This document shows, piece after piece, positions 34,237 through 42,594 of a stretch of 64,000 nt of DNA (position 1 is the stretch's first letter; the number at the start of each line of letters is the position of its first letter). This DNA comes from Stenotrophomonas maltophilia (GTDB lineage: Bacteria > Pseudomonadota > Gammaproteobacteria > Xanthomonadales > Xanthomonadaceae): NCBI RefSeq assembly GCF_006974125.1, contig NZ_CP037858.1, positions 620,001 to 684,000 of the forward strand, read 5' to 3'. Made by a program: the position numbers and the translations under genes. The notes beneath the pieces were generated by a model, which did not search any database, had not been told where the DNA came from, and saw only the letters and a program-made list of their open reading frames with translations.

Positions 34237-35589
34237 TCAGGAACGCTGGGCACCGGCGCTGATGGCCGAGGCCTCGCGGGCGCGCTGCCGCTGCTGGCGG
34301 CGCTCCTCGCTGAAGAAGGGATAGAACACGGTGATGAACAGCACGAACAGGAAGGCGTACTGCACGATGGTTCCCGACGAGCCGTAGATCGCCCACAGGC
34401 AGTACACGACGGTCAGGCTGGTCAGGGTCCAGAACGCACCGGTGTGGACCAGGGTGTGCGAGCGCTCGACCACGAAGTAGCAGGCCACGCACGAGTAGAT
34501 GTAGGGCAGCAGGGTCAGCACCACGGCCGCCGACGTGATCACGTCGAACTGTGCCGACGCGGTTTCCGAGGTGGAAGTGACCAGCACCGCCAGGGTCATC
34601 AGCACGGCCACGATCAGCACGCCCTTGACCGGCGCGTCGTCCTTGTTGGTCTTGCTGAAGATGCTCGGGAACAGGCCGTCGTCGGAGGCTGCCTTGGCAC
34701 TCTGCGCGGTCAGCAGGATCCAGCCACCCAGCGAACCGGCAGCGCCGATGAAGGCGCACAGGCTGACCAGCGCACCGCCCCAGCCACCGACGGCCTTGGC
34801 GGCAGCCAGTGCGAACGGCGCATCGGAAGTCTGCAGCTCGCCGTTGGGCACCATGCCCATGATCACCGAGGAGCTGGCGATGTAGGCGATGGCGGCCAGG
34901 AACACACCGGCCAGGGTGGCACGGGCCACGTTCTTTTCCGGGTTCTCCACCACGCCAGCGGTGACCGAAGCGGATTCAACGCCGATGAAGGCCCACAGGG
35001 TCAGTGCCGCAGCGCTGGAGATCGCGCCGAAGTTGGATTCACCGGACACGTTGTAGGCGCCCTTGAAGATGTCGGCATCGAAGAAGAACCAGCCGAAGAT
35101 GGCGATGCCCAGGATCGGCACCAGCGCGAAGCTGGTGGTGACGGTCTGCACGCGGCTGACGAACGCCGGGCCGATCATGTTGGCGAAGCTCAGCGCCCAC
35201 ACCAGCACCAGCACCGCGATGCAGCGCACCAGCGGCTCGGACAGGATCGGGAAGAAGTAGCTGAAGTAGCCGACCGCCGCGATCGGGATGGCGACGTTGC
35301 CGATCCAGTTGGCGAACCAGTAGATGGTGTTGGTCTGGAAGCCCATGTAGGGCCCGAACCAGTCACGCGCATAGGCGTACGGGCCGCCCGCCTTCGGTGC
35401 CAGCTTGCCCAGCTTGGCGAACACGAAGGCCAGCAGCAGCGCGCCCGCGGTGGTGATCAGCCAGCCCCAGATCGAGGCGGTACCAATCTTGGCCAGGCTG
35501 GATGGCAGCAGGAACACACCTGAGCCCATCATGTTGCCGGCGACGAGGAAGGTGGCTCCGACCACCCCGATTTTCTTTGCTTCTGCCAT
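34237..35589 (-). CDS. adiC: Arginine/agmatine antiporter, AdiC-like (APC superfamily)
   Basis: A 450-residue, 12-helix APC transporter. The N-terminal substrate loop GNMMGSGVFLLPSSLA matches the AdiC signature, and IYWFANWIGNVAIPIAAVGY and TLWAFIGVESASV fit helices 3 and 6. AdiC swaps external arginine for internal agmatine, completing the acid-resistance cycle with AdiA. CAGGAG precedes the ATG at 35589. CadB/PotE-type specificity cannot be excluded. Confidence 0.88.
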   Translation of the reverse strand: MAEAKKIGVVGATFLVAGNMMGSGVFLLPSSLAKIGTASIWGWLITTAGALLLAFVFAKLGKLAPKAGGPYAYARDWFGPYMGFQTNTIYWFANWIGNVAIPIAAVGYFSYFFPILSEPLVRCIAVLVLVWALSFANMIGPAFVSRVQTVTTSFALVPILGIAIFGWFFFDADIFKGAYNVSGESNFGAISSAAALTLWAFIGVESASVTAGVVENPEKNVARATLAGVFLAAIAYIASSSVIMGMVPNGELQTSDAPFALAAAKAVGGWGGALVSLCAFIGAAGSLGGWILLTAQSAKAASDDGLFPSIFSKTNKDDAPVKGVLIVAVLMTLAVLVTSTSETASAQFDVITSAAVVLTLLPYIYSCVACYFVVERSHTLVHTGAFWTLTSLTVVYCLWAIYGSSGTIVQYAFLFVLFITVFYPFFSEERRQQRQRAREASAISAGAQRS

Positions 35590-35665
35590 GACAATCTCCT
35601 GTACTGGCATGAGCCCGGTGCAACCGGGCGTGGGGACGGTTACGCTGGCGTACGACCGCTGGCGC

Positions 35666-37099
35666 CTATCTGATGAAGTTGTATTGCAGGCTGCCCTGCA
35701 CCCGGACGGTGTCGCCGCGCGCGCCACCCTGCTGTTCCAGGCGGCCATACAGCAGCTCCATGCCCATCGTCCACGACGGTGCCGGGCTCCAGATCAGGTT
35801 GAACACGCCGTAGCGGCTCTGACGGAATGCGTCGGCCGCCAGTGCAGCATTCCGCTCCAGGGTCAGCTGGCCGAAGATCAGGTTCGATCGCCACAGCTCG
35901 GACCAGTAATGGGTGTAGCCCACGAAGCCGCCGTGCAGGTCCAGCGCGTCGAGACGGCCGTCGGCACCGACCACCGCGTCCAGCCCGGAGCCGGTCAGGT
36001 CGGCGGTGTAACGGCTGAGGCCGCGGCCACCCAGCGCACCGAACAGCAACAGGTCACGCTCGCCCACCGAGGCCGAGCCGCTCAGCTGCAGGCCACCGGC
36101 CATGCGCCGGTCGCGCTCGCCCTCTCCGTCATAGGCGAGGCTGCGCGCCACCGCGCCCAGCTGCAGATGGCCCCAGTCACGCTCCAGGCGCGCGGTCACG
36201 GTTACATCCGGCAGGCGGTTCACCGCAGCCCGCTCGTCGCTGGCACCAGCAAGTTCAGTCTTCGGGTCTTCGGCCGCCACGGTCAGCGTGTTGCCCTTCC
36301 CCATCGCGAAGCTGTGGTGGATGCCGGCCACCAACAGATAGCCGGCGCCGCCCGGCCCGGCGAAGTCCAACGTGTCGGGCAGGCTGTCCGGGTCCATGAA
36401 GCTGGAGTAGCCATAGCCGGCATAGGTATTACCGAGCTGCCCATAAGCATGCCGCAGGCGGAATTCATAGCCATCGCTGCTGCCGAAGAAGTCGTTCTCC
36501 AGATAGAAACGCAGGTTGCCGTGCGTGGTCGGGCGCCGCGCCTCGAAACTGAAGCGGGTCTGCTTGGCGTGGATGTTGAAGTTGGAGACATCGCGGTGGC
36601 TGCCGCCGACCGGCATCGACGAGGGAATGAACTGGTCCTCGTCCCCGGCCGCGCGCGAATCGGTGATCGCATCCAGCTTGGCGTAGCCGCCGATGCGGAT
36701 CACCGTATCGGTGCCGGGAATGGCAAAGAACCCCTTCAGATCGGGATCGGTCGGGCCCGCCGCACTGTCCGGTCGCGATGCGGCAGTGGATGGATCAGCG
36801 ACCGATTCGCGCTGCGGCAGTACCGGCTGCGCCACACCCGGCACCTGGGTGCGATGGATCACATCGGAAGGGGCGGCGGAGGCAATCGGCGCCGTTGCAG
36901 GCATGGCTGTTGCCTGCGCAGGCGTAGCATCGCGCTGCTCCAGCCGGTCCAGCCGTTGCTGCATGCCTTCCAGCGCCTGGCGCATTGCGGCAATCTCACG
37001 CCGCAATGCCTGCGCATCCTCCGCGTCACCCTGGTGGGCGTACGCCGGCGTGATCGCCAGTGCCCCCATACACGCCAGACTCAGTACCGCCAAACGCAT
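35666..37099 (-). CDS. DcaP-like trimeric outer-membrane porin
   Basis: A 477-residue outer-membrane protein: signal peptide (AYAHQ), a short heptad-rich coiled coil at ~28-57 (RREIAAMRQALEGMQQRLDRLEQ), a Pro/Ala linker, and a beta barrel starting FFAIPGTDTVIRIGGYAKLDAITDSR, the DcaP hallmark, and ending YNFIR. It sits 76 bp upstream of adiC on the same strand. It may let arginine or other small polar molecules cross the outer membrane for the adi system; that role is inference. Confidence 0.85.
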   Translation of the reverse strand: MRLAVLSLACMGALAITPAYAHQGDAEDAQALRREIAAMRQALEGMQQRLDRLEQRDATPAQATAMPATAPIASAAPSDVIHRTQVPGVAQPVLPQRESVADPSTAASRPDSAAGPTDPDLKGFFAIPGTDTVIRIGGYAKLDAITDSRAAGDEDQFIPSSMPVGGSHRDVSNFNIHAKQTRFSFEARRPTTHGNLRFYLENDFFGSSDGYEFRLRHAYGQLGNTYAGYGYSSFMDPDSLPDTLDFAGPGGAGYLLVAGIHHSFAMGKGNTLTVAAEDPKTELAGASDERAAVNRLPDVTVTARLERDWGHLQLGAVARSLAYDGEGERDRRMAGGLQLSGSASVGERDLLLFGALGGRGLSRYTADLTGSGLDAVVGADGRLDALDLHGGFVGYTHYWSELWRSNLIFGQLTLERNAALAADAFRQSRYGVFNLIWSPAPSWTMGMELLYGRLEQQGGARGDTVRVQGSLQYNFIR

Positions 37100-37453
37100 T
37101 GCATACTCCCCGGACGAACACTCGCATCACGGTTCCGGAGCGCACGCATGCGCCGCCCTGGCTTCGCGTTGCCGTTGCTGGAAATGCGGGTACTGCGTCG
37201 ACGACATCGGCCAGCCTGCGCGTGGCAGGCAACAGGACGATGACACTGTCCCGCCTGCACCCATGTCGACCCCATCAAGGTCGCGCTGCCAGAGAGGTGG
37301 CGACCGCAGCGGTCTGGGTAACAAGCAGGAAGTGAGAGTGTCGTGAATGGCTGTGCCGACCTGCCCGGATCAGGGCAGCCGCGGCGCGGCATCCATGGCG
37401 CGTTGACGCTGTATTCCATGCGTCAAAGGCTAGTCCGTTTGTCGTTTTTGGCC

Positions 37454-37467
37454 TTGATTGGAATCAA
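37454..37467 (-). promoter_or_regulatory. FNR/Anr-type box
   Basis: TTGAT-TGGA-ATCAA matches the FNR/Anr consensus TTGAT-N4-ATCAA exactly and is extended to a 9-2-9 palindrome (GCCTTGATT/AATCAAGGC). It lies in the only region that can serve the minus-strand porin-adiC-adiA operon, implying induction under low oxygen. Confidence 0.7.
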
Positions 37468-37557
37468 GGCACGACGCTTGATCTCAGTCACGATTCAGAC
37501 GTGACGGCGAACAGACTATGCGCAAGCGGTTGTGTTCGCCTGGGGCACGGAACGCAA

Positions 37558-37585
37558 CAGGCCCGCATGTCACCATGCGGGCCTG
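37558..37585 (-). terminator. Terminator hairpin after dsbG
   Basis: CAGGCCCGCATG-TCAC-CATGCGGGCCTG is a perfect 12-bp stem, 27 bp beyond the dsbG stop codon. The T run on the minus side is short, so it may be partly Rho-assisted. Confidence 0.65.
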
Positions 37586-37612
37586 TGGTCTACATCAGCA
37601 TGCAGGCATGGA

Positions 37613-38455
37613 TCAACGCGGACCGAGCACCGTCTGCAGGTCGTCACCCTGCGGCAATCCAGCCCGGCGCTGCACCTGGCCCTGTGCATCCTGGAACAGG
37701 ATACCCGGGGTGCCCTGGAACCCCATCTCCAGCATCAATACCTGGTTGGCATCAAGCTTGCCGGCGATCTCGCGGCTGATGCTCGGCAGCGCCTTGATGC
37801 CGCCACGGTCGAACTGGCGCTCGTTCTCCAGCAGCGCCGCACTCGGATCACGTGCCGCGAGAATGGCTGCGGCCTTGGCCGGGCTGTCCTCGCGGATCAC
37901 ACCCACCATGATGTGACGCAGCTGCACCTTGCCGGCGTCGACCCACGGACGGGCCGCCTCCCAGAACTTGTGGCAATAGGGGCAGTTGGCATCACTGAAG
38001 GTATAGACCACGCGCGGGGCGTCGGCCTTGCCGTCACGCACCCAGGCGCTGGCGTCGAGCTTGGTCCACATTTTGGCCGACATCGGTGCGGCGACCAGCT
38101 TCTCGACCGCTTCGGCAGCCACATCATTGCCTTCGGCATCGAACAGGCTGCCCACCAGCACGTGCTTGCCATCGGCCGTGACATAGGCCGCTGCAGGCTG
38201 CTGACCACCCACCACACCGGCAAAACCGCGCAGGCCACCGGGCGCATCGAATTCGGCAACGACCTCGAAGCCGTGCTTTTCGATGCCCTTCAGCACTGCA
38301 GGGCGATCGCCCTTGGCGGCAGAGGCCGCAGCACTCGTCGCCGGTGCCGTGGGGGCCTTGCCCGGCGGCGTCTGTGCCTGGCTGCAGGCGGCCAATGCCA
38401 GCATGACCGGCAGCAACAGCACCGCCGGGGCGGTGCGCAGGGAAGTCGACAACAT
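37613..38455 (-). CDS. dsbG: DsbG/DsbC-like thiol:disulfide interchange lipoprotein
   Basis: A 280-residue protein with a lipobox (MLALAAC, Cys24), an N-terminal dimerisation domain (~50-125) and a thioredoxin domain with C158-PY-C161 (SDANCPYCHKFW) and cis-Pro loop GFQGTPGILF. CPYC is the DsbG form. It isomerises or protects thiols in periplasmic proteins. It lies 30 bp downstream of the TlpA-like gene on the same strand and is probably reduced through it or DsbD. Confidence 0.85.
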   Translation of the reverse strand: MLSTSLRTAPAVLLLPVMLALAACSQAQTPPGKAPTAPATSAAASAAKGDRPAVLKGIEKHGFEVVAEFDAPGGLRGFAGVVGGQQPAAAYVTADGKHVLVGSLFDAEGNDVAAEAVEKLVAAPMSAKMWTKLDASAWVRDGKADAPRVVYTFSDANCPYCHKFWEAARPWVDAGKVQLRHIMVGVIREDSPAKAAAILAARDPSAALLENERQFDRGGIKALPSISREIAGKLDANQVLMLEMGFQGTPGILFQDAQGQVQRRAGLPQGDDLQTVLGPR

Positions 38456-38485
38456 GGGAACTCCGTAGTGAGATGCCCGCGCAGG

Positions 38486-39289
38486 CTACCGCAGCCGGCG
38501 CAGTTTGTGTTCAAGGCCGGCCGCGGTCAGCTCGCCCAGGTGCAGTTCACGCAGGCGTCCATCGGCATCGAAGAAGAGTGTCGAAGGATAGGCCTGTACA
38601 CCCAGCACTGTTGAAGCGGCCGCTTCGTCATCCAGCAACACGTTGCCCAGCATCAGTCGCTCACCGGCAAGAAAACCCTGGACCTCATCCAGGGTTTCGC
38701 CCTGATTGAGGAAGACGAACTGCACGTTGCCATGTGCCTGCTGCGCCGCTGCGAGCACCGGCATCTCCCGTCGGCAGGGGCCGCACCATGTGGCCCACAG
38801 GTTCAGCACCACCGGCCGGCCACGGAACTGCTGCAGGTCAACCGTTCCGCCCTGCAGGTCCGCGACCTGCAGCGTTGGCAATGGCATCTGCCGCTCCTGC
38901 CAGGCCGACAGCAGCTGCCCCCCAGCAGCCCAGAGCAGCACCCCCACAAGTGCGCTCGTCAGTACCGGTGCACGCAACTGACGCCACGGCCGCAGACGCC
39001 ATGATCCCCACGCCAGCCCGGCCACCAGCACCACCATCAGGTGATAGCCACCATCGGTGACCTGCAGGATGCTCCAGGGCTCCGATCGATAGAGCGCGAA
39101 ATTCAGCACAACAAAACTGATACGACCACACAACAGGCCGATCAGCAGCATGTCCAGCACCATGCTTGCTGCCGACGGCAGCGGCATTCCGACGGCCCTG
39201 CGCGGCCAAAGACGGGCAACGATCATGGCCAGCAACGTGCACATGAGGATCAACACCACCGGCATCGGTACCGGTCCAACACTCGACAT
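38486..39289 (-). CDS. TlpA-family thiol reductase with multi-spanning N-terminal (Lgt-like) membrane region
   Basis: A 267-residue protein: three to four membrane helices in residues 1-~125, then a TlpA/ResA thioredoxin domain with W168-C169-GP-C172 and AYPSTLFFDADG. The membrane part reads GLLCGRISFVVLNFALYRSEPWSILQVTDGG, which resembles a piece of prolipoprotein diacylglyceryl transferase. It likely keeps the adjacent DsbG reduced or serves cytochrome/copper-related thiols. Fused membrane parts of this type are less common than a single anchor. Confidence 0.8.
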   Translation of the reverse strand: MSSVGPVPMPVVLILMCTLLAMIVARLWPRRAVGMPLPSAASMVLDMLLIGLLCGRISFVVLNFALYRSEPWSILQVTDGGYHLMVVLVAGLAWGSWRLRPWRQLRAPVLTSALVGVLLWAAGGQLLSAWQERQMPLPTLQVADLQGGTVDLQQFRGRPVVLNLWATWCGPCRREMPVLAAAQQAHGNVQFVFLNQGETLDEVQGFLAGERLMLGNVLLDDEAAASTVLGVQAYPSTLFFDADGRLRELHLGELTAAGLEHKLRRLR

Positions 39290-39369
39290 CAGCCCACCTG
39301 CTCAAGTTCCACTGACTGCATGGTCAAAGCGTCACGCCCAGGTTGCAAGCGCTGGCCCGCCACCCGTCA

Positions 39370-40467
39370 TCAGGCCGCACTCCGCCCCAACTGCATGCCG
39401 GGGGGCGTCTGCAGGCCGCGCAGACTGCCGGCCACCGACGGCATCAACGGTCGTTCCCGCCGCTTGCAGTTGACGTGGCGACGATAGTTGGCCGGTGTCA
39501 TGCCCACGATGCGGAGGAACAGACGCCGGAACGCGCTCTGATCAGCGTAGCCCACACCCCAGGCCACCTCTTCGATGCCTGCGCCCTGCTGCAGCAGGGT
39601 CTGCGCCTTGGCAATGCGCAGCCGTTGGCAGTACTCGATCGGGCGCAGACCGGTCGCCCGGAGGAAGCGCCGCTGCAAGGTGCGCGGTTCCAATCCGGAA
39701 ACCTCGCAGATTGCGGCCAGAGTGGCCCCTCGTGCCGCAGTGGTATGCAGCCAGCGCTGGGCCTTCAGTACATCGCGGTCACCGTGGGCGAAGTTGGCAC
39801 TGAAACGCTCAAGATCCTGCTGGATGCCTGCGGGCACGACGATCCCGAGCTGTTGCGCGACCGCACTCGCCACGCCCTGCCCGTGCAGCCGATACAGCAA
39901 ACGCAGCCCGAGGAAACGCCAGGCCTGCGATCCGCCAACGGTCAGCAGATCACCATCATCGACCAGCGCCCGCTCACTGGGGACCCAGCTCACCGCCTGC
40001 GCCTGCAACCCCGGATGTCGCCCCAGATCCGGGCCGCTGACCGTTCTTCCGGCCAGCAGTCCCGCACGGGCCAGCACACCGACCCCCTCACTGGCAGCAG
40101 CCAGCAGGCTGCCACCGTCATAGTGGGCCCGCAACCAGTCCAGCAGGACCTCCTCGGCGCGCAGACAGGCTCCAGGGCTGATCTGGCCGGGAACCGCGAT
40201 TACCGCAGGAATGGCGGCGTCAAGCATTTCAGCACCCGCGATGCGATGTACACCGGTCTGGCTGGCGGGCACGATCCAGCGGGTGACAAGCACGCGTTTG
40301 AACGGTCGGCGCTGCTGTTGGGCCAGGCGGTTGGCGACGTGGGCCATTTCGGCCAGCACCGAGGCGGCGGAGGGGTCCCCTCCCGGGTATTCGACCACCG
40401 CAACCTCGACGAATGCTTCGTTCCTGACTCCCTCCACAGACCACCTCCTCGGTTCGTTGCAGGCCAT
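39370..40467 (-). CDS. GlxA-type regulator (DJ-1/PfpI-like domain plus AraC HTH)
   Basis: A 365-residue regulator: a GATase1-like/DJ-1 sensory domain (residues ~20-215, AVIAVPGQ, LAAASEGVGVLARAGLLAGRTV) joined to a C-terminal AraC DNA-binding domain (~240-340, TLAAICEVSGLEPRTLQRRFLRATGL, GIEEVAWGVGYADQSAFRRLFLRIVGMTP). The catalytic Cys of DJ-1 appears replaced by Ser/Glu in AAASEGVG. It lies 80 bp upstream of the TlpA-DsbG pair on the same strand and may control it. The ribosome site is weak, so the start could lie a few codons later. Confidence 0.83.
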   Translation of the reverse strand: MACNEPRRWSVEGVRNEAFVEVAVVEYPGGDPSAASVLAEMAHVANRLAQQQRRPFKRVLVTRWIVPASQTGVHRIAGAEMLDAAIPAVIAVPGQISPGACLRAEEVLLDWLRAHYDGGSLLAAASEGVGVLARAGLLAGRTVSGPDLGRHPGLQAQAVSWVPSERALVDDGDLLTVGGSQAWRFLGLRLLYRLHGQGVASAVAQQLGIVVPAGIQQDLERFSANFAHGDRDVLKAQRWLHTTAARGATLAAICEVSGLEPRTLQRRFLRATGLRPIEYCQRLRIAKAQTLLQQGAGIEEVAWGVGYADQSAFRRLFLRIVGMTPANYRRHVNCKRRERPLMPSVAGSLRGLQTPPGMQLGRSAA

Positions 40468-40564
40468 CGAACGGCCGGTTCAGGCGAAGGGTAGGAACAG
40501 GCCCATCTGCGGGGCTATGAAGAAAGTTGCAAAGTGGGCTGAATGCGCGTGCCGGGCTGAAGCC

Positions 40565-40596
40565 TTGACTCTCGACCAGACTCCAGGCTTCACAAT
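40565..40596 (+). promoter_or_regulatory. MerR-type promoter of the merR-like gene
   Basis: TTGACT (40565-40570) and CACAAT (40591-40596) are separated by 20 bp, the long spacer used by MerR-family activators. The spacer holds an imperfect dyad around ACTCTCGACCAGACTCCAGG. Confidence 0.45.
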
Positions 40597-40623
40597 GGCG
40601 GCAGGATCCGCAGGAAAACTGCC

Positions 40624-41022
40624 ATGAACATTGGACAACTGGCCCGTCAGGCGGGCGTTCCGATCGATACGGTCCGCTATTACGAGCGGCAGCAGCTGCT
40701 GCCGACAGCGGCGCGCTCGGCTGGCGGCTACCGCATCTTCGGCGAGCCGGACCTGCGCCGGTTGCGCTTCATCCGCCGCGCCAAAGCACTGGGATTCAGC
40801 CTCGAGGAAATCGGCGAACTGCTGGCGCTCAGCGATCACCACCGGCAGGACATGGGAAGCGTGCGCGACACCGCCCAGGCCCGCCTGCAGGACATTGCAC
40901 AACGGATGGCCGAACTGCAGCGCATGCATACCGCGCTTTCGCAGCTGGTCGATGCATGCCCCGGTCATGGCACCCTCGACCAATGCCCGATCCTGGCGGC
41001 GCTGACCGACGACAACACATAG
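40624..41022 (+). CDS. MerR-family metal-responsive regulator (CueR/ZntR-like)
   Basis: A 132-residue regulator. The MerR helix-turn-helix is at residues 1-~70 (MNIGQLARQAGVPIDTVRYYERQQLL), followed by a coiled coil and the metal loop C112-PGHGTLDQ-C121-PIL. The two loop cysteines match CueR/ZntR. Position 79, which is Cys in divalent sensors and Ser in Cu(I)/Ag(I) sensors, is Ser here, favouring a monovalent metal. No metal pump is next to it. Metal is inferred, not certain. Confidence 0.85.
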   Translation: MNIGQLARQAGVPIDTVRYYERQQLLPTAARSAGGYRIFGEPDLRRLRFIRRAKALGFSLEEIGELLALSDHHRQDMGSVRDTAQARLQDIAQRMAELQRMHTALSQLVDACPGHGTLDQCPILAALTDDNT

Positions 41023-41078
41023 ACATCCCTTGCGCAGATCGGCATTGCAACGCACGTGAAGAAAAGTGCAACAAATGC

Positions 41079-41107
41079 TTGCCAACCCCCTGGGGCAAGG
41101 CTATTAT
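41079..41107 (+). promoter_or_regulatory. Promoter of the first tRNA-Ala/tRNA-Glu unit
   Basis: TTGCCA (41079-41084), a 17-bp spacer and TATTAT (41102-41107), 19 bp before the mature tRNA-Ala. A strong sigma70-type fit. Confidence 0.75.
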
Positions 41108-41125
41108 TTCGCTCCTCAGCGACGT

Positions 41126-41201
41126 GGGGCCATAGCTCAGCTGGGAGAGCGCCTGCATGGCATGCAGGAGGTCAGCGGTTCGATCCCGCTTGGCTCCACC
41201 A
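41126..41201 (+). tRNA. tRNA-Ala(GGC), copy 1
   Basis: A 76-nt cloverleaf with encoded CCA. The acceptor GGGGCCA pairs with TGGCTCC, the anticodon loop ATGGCAT gives anticodon GGC, and GTTCGATCC is the T arm. Confidence 0.97.
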
Positions 41202-41255
41202 ATCTTTCGGCATTAGGCCGTCGAAAGGTCGCTAAAGAACATTGATGAGAATTGC

Positions 41256-41331
41256 GTCCCCATCGTCTAGAGGCCTAGGACATCACCCTTTCACGGTGGC
41301 GACCGGGGTTCGAATCCCCGTGGGGACGCCA
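41256..41331 (+). tRNA. tRNA-Glu(TTC), copy 1
   Basis: A 76-nt tRNA with acceptor GTCCCCA/TGGGGAC, anticodon TTC in CCTTTCACG, T arm GGTTCGAATCC and encoded CCA. Followed by a terminator. Confidence 0.97.
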
Positions 41332-41349
41332 CTCATCACGAACAACGAG

Positions 41350-41376
41350 GACCCGGCCGATAACCGGGTCTTTTTT
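41350..41376 (+). terminator. Terminator after the first Ala-Glu pair
   Basis: GACCCGG-CCGATAA-CCGGGTC followed by six T: a canonical Rho-independent terminator, which splits the array into two transcription units. Confidence 0.9.
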
Positions 41377-41492
41377 GTTCACCGCCTACCGGCATTCAGG
41401 CTGTGGCGTTGCGGTTCCCCTGCCCTCGTGGCTGCGGTTGAACCGGAACGAAAAAAGTTGAAAAAAAGCTTCCACAAACGTGAACACGCAGG

Positions 41493-41498
41493 TATGAT
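41493..41498 (+). promoter_or_regulatory. -10 element of the second tRNA unit
   Basis: TATGAT lies 18 bp before the second tRNA-Ala. A matching -35 is poor (CTTCCA at 41469), with an A/T-rich upstream tract at 41451-41470 that could be an UP element. Confidence 0.45.
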
Positions 41499-41515
41499 AG
41501 GCGGCTCGGTAACAC

Positions 41516-41591
41516 GGGGCCATAGCTCAGCTGGGAGAGCGCCTGCATGGCATGCAGGAGGTCAGCGGTTCGATCCCGCTTGGCTCCACCA
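41516..41591 (+). tRNA. tRNA-Ala(GGC), copy 2
   Basis: Identical in sequence to copy 1, 76 nt including CCA. First gene of a four-tRNA unit. Confidence 0.97.
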
Positions 41592-41640
41592 CTTTCGACA
41601 TTAGGCCGTCGAGAGTTCTACAACTTGAAGTTTTTCGTGC

Positions 41641-41716
41641 GTCCCCATCGTCTAGAGGCCTAGGACATCACCCTTTCACGGTGGCGACCGGGGTTCGAAT
41701 CCCCGTGGGGACGCCA
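41641..41716 (+). tRNA. tRNA-Glu(TTC), copy 2
   Basis: Identical to the first tRNA-Glu. The 49-nt spacer from tRNA-Ala closely resembles that of the third pair. Confidence 0.97.
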
Positions 41717-41761
41717 GTTTCAAAACGGACTCTGCTCCCGGCAGATCATCCGGAGTTTCAT

Positions 41762-41837
41762 GGGGCCATAGCTCAGCTGGGAGAGCGCCTGCATGGCATG
41801 CAGGAGGTCAGCGGTTCGATCCCGCTTGGCTCCACCA
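41762..41837 (+). tRNA. tRNA-Ala(GGC), copy 3
   Basis: Identical to copies 1 and 2; no promoter or terminator separates it from copy 2 of tRNA-Glu, so they are co-transcribed. Confidence 0.97.
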
Positions 41838-41884
41838 CTTCGACATTAGGCCGTCGAAGCATCTACAACTTGAAGTTTTCGTGC

Positions 41885-41960
41885 GTCCCCATCGTCTAGA
41901 GGCCTAGGACATCACCCTTTCACGGTGGCGACCGGGGTTCGAATCCCCGTGGGGACGCCA
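41885..41960 (+). tRNA. tRNA-Glu(TTC), copy 3
   Basis: Identical to the other two tRNA-Glu genes; last of the array. Confidence 0.97.
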
Positions 41961-41969
41961 ATTCTTGAA

Positions 41970-41995
41970 AACCCTGGCTTCGGCCGGGGTTTTTC
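41970..41995 (+). terminator. Terminator of the second tRNA unit
   Basis: AACCCTGGC-TTCG-GCCGGGGTT followed by a T run. UUCG tetraloop hairpin. Confidence 0.85.
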
Positions 41996-42023
41996 TTTGC
42001 CTGCGATTCCCGGGAAGGCCCTG

Positions 42024-42081
42024 TCCGCGCATGGCGGGGATCCACTGCAGGGCCCGGGTAGATCCACGCCATGCGTGGATG
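42024..42081. repeat. SMAG elements
   Basis: A degenerate minus-oriented copy near 42024-42045 and an intact GTAGATCCACGCCATGCGTG copy at 42058-42081, between the tRNA terminator and the GNAT gene end. Confidence 0.75.
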
Positions 42082-42100
42082 GTTTCACCTCCGCCGCACC

Positions 42101-42517
42101 TCAGAGCCGGCGATACATCCCGATCGACGCCGGTGCTGTCGGCGCAAAACCAAACTGCGCATACAACCGGTGCGCCTCACCATCGGCCAGCAGGCTGACG
42201 TACGCCGATGGCGGCAGGTTCGCCTGCATCCAGCCATCCAGGCGCCGCATCACTTCCTTGCCCAGGCCCTGCCCCTGCAGGCGCGGCAGCACCGCGATAT
42301 CGCAGACCTGCAGGTGGCACCCACCATCGCCGACGATGCGGCCCATCGCTACCAGCTCATTGCCCTGGTAGGCACACACGCCATACAGGGTGTTGGGCAG
42401 CGCCCGCGTCGCCGCCTCGTGGCTCTTGGCACTGAGGCCGGCCAGCACACGCAGCCGGCAGTAGTCTTCAACCGTGGGGACAGCCTCGCGGAACTGGCAG
42501 CTGACGGAATCATTCAT
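42101..42517 (-). CDS. GNAT-family N-acetyltransferase
   Basis: A 138-residue acetyltransferase. The acetyl-CoA motif A is QVCDIAVLPRLQGQGLGKEVMRRL (R/QxxGxG/A present as QGQGLG), followed by AYVSLLADGEAHRLYAQFGF. GGGAGATACC ahead of the ATG at 42517 supports the start. Substrate unknown. Confidence 0.87.
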   Translation of the reverse strand: MNDSVSCQFREAVPTVEDYCRLRVLAGLSAKSHEAATRALPNTLYGVCAYQGNELVAMGRIVGDGGCHLQVCDIAVLPRLQGQGLGKEVMRRLDGWMQANLPPSAYVSLLADGEAHRLYAQFGFAPTAPASIGMYRRL

Positions 42518-42594
42518 GCGGTATCTCCCTGTAGGTCGGGCTATCCTGCCGTATCCACGTCGCAGCGACTGCGACCCAGGCCTGCAGAGTTCCC

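Larger units (their letters stand above)
37100..37612. other. Long intergenic region upstream of the porin-adiC-adiA operon
   Basis: A 513-bp stretch without a convincing gene. It contains the Anr/FNR box (37454-37467) and the dsbG terminator (37558-37585). The ~355 bp between the box and the porin start may be a long leader; no RNA family was recognised. Confidence 0.6.

Noticed and set aside
41242..42371. Open frames with repeated HHPFTVATGVRIPVGTP peptides
   Set aside because: They are translations of the tandem tRNA genes.
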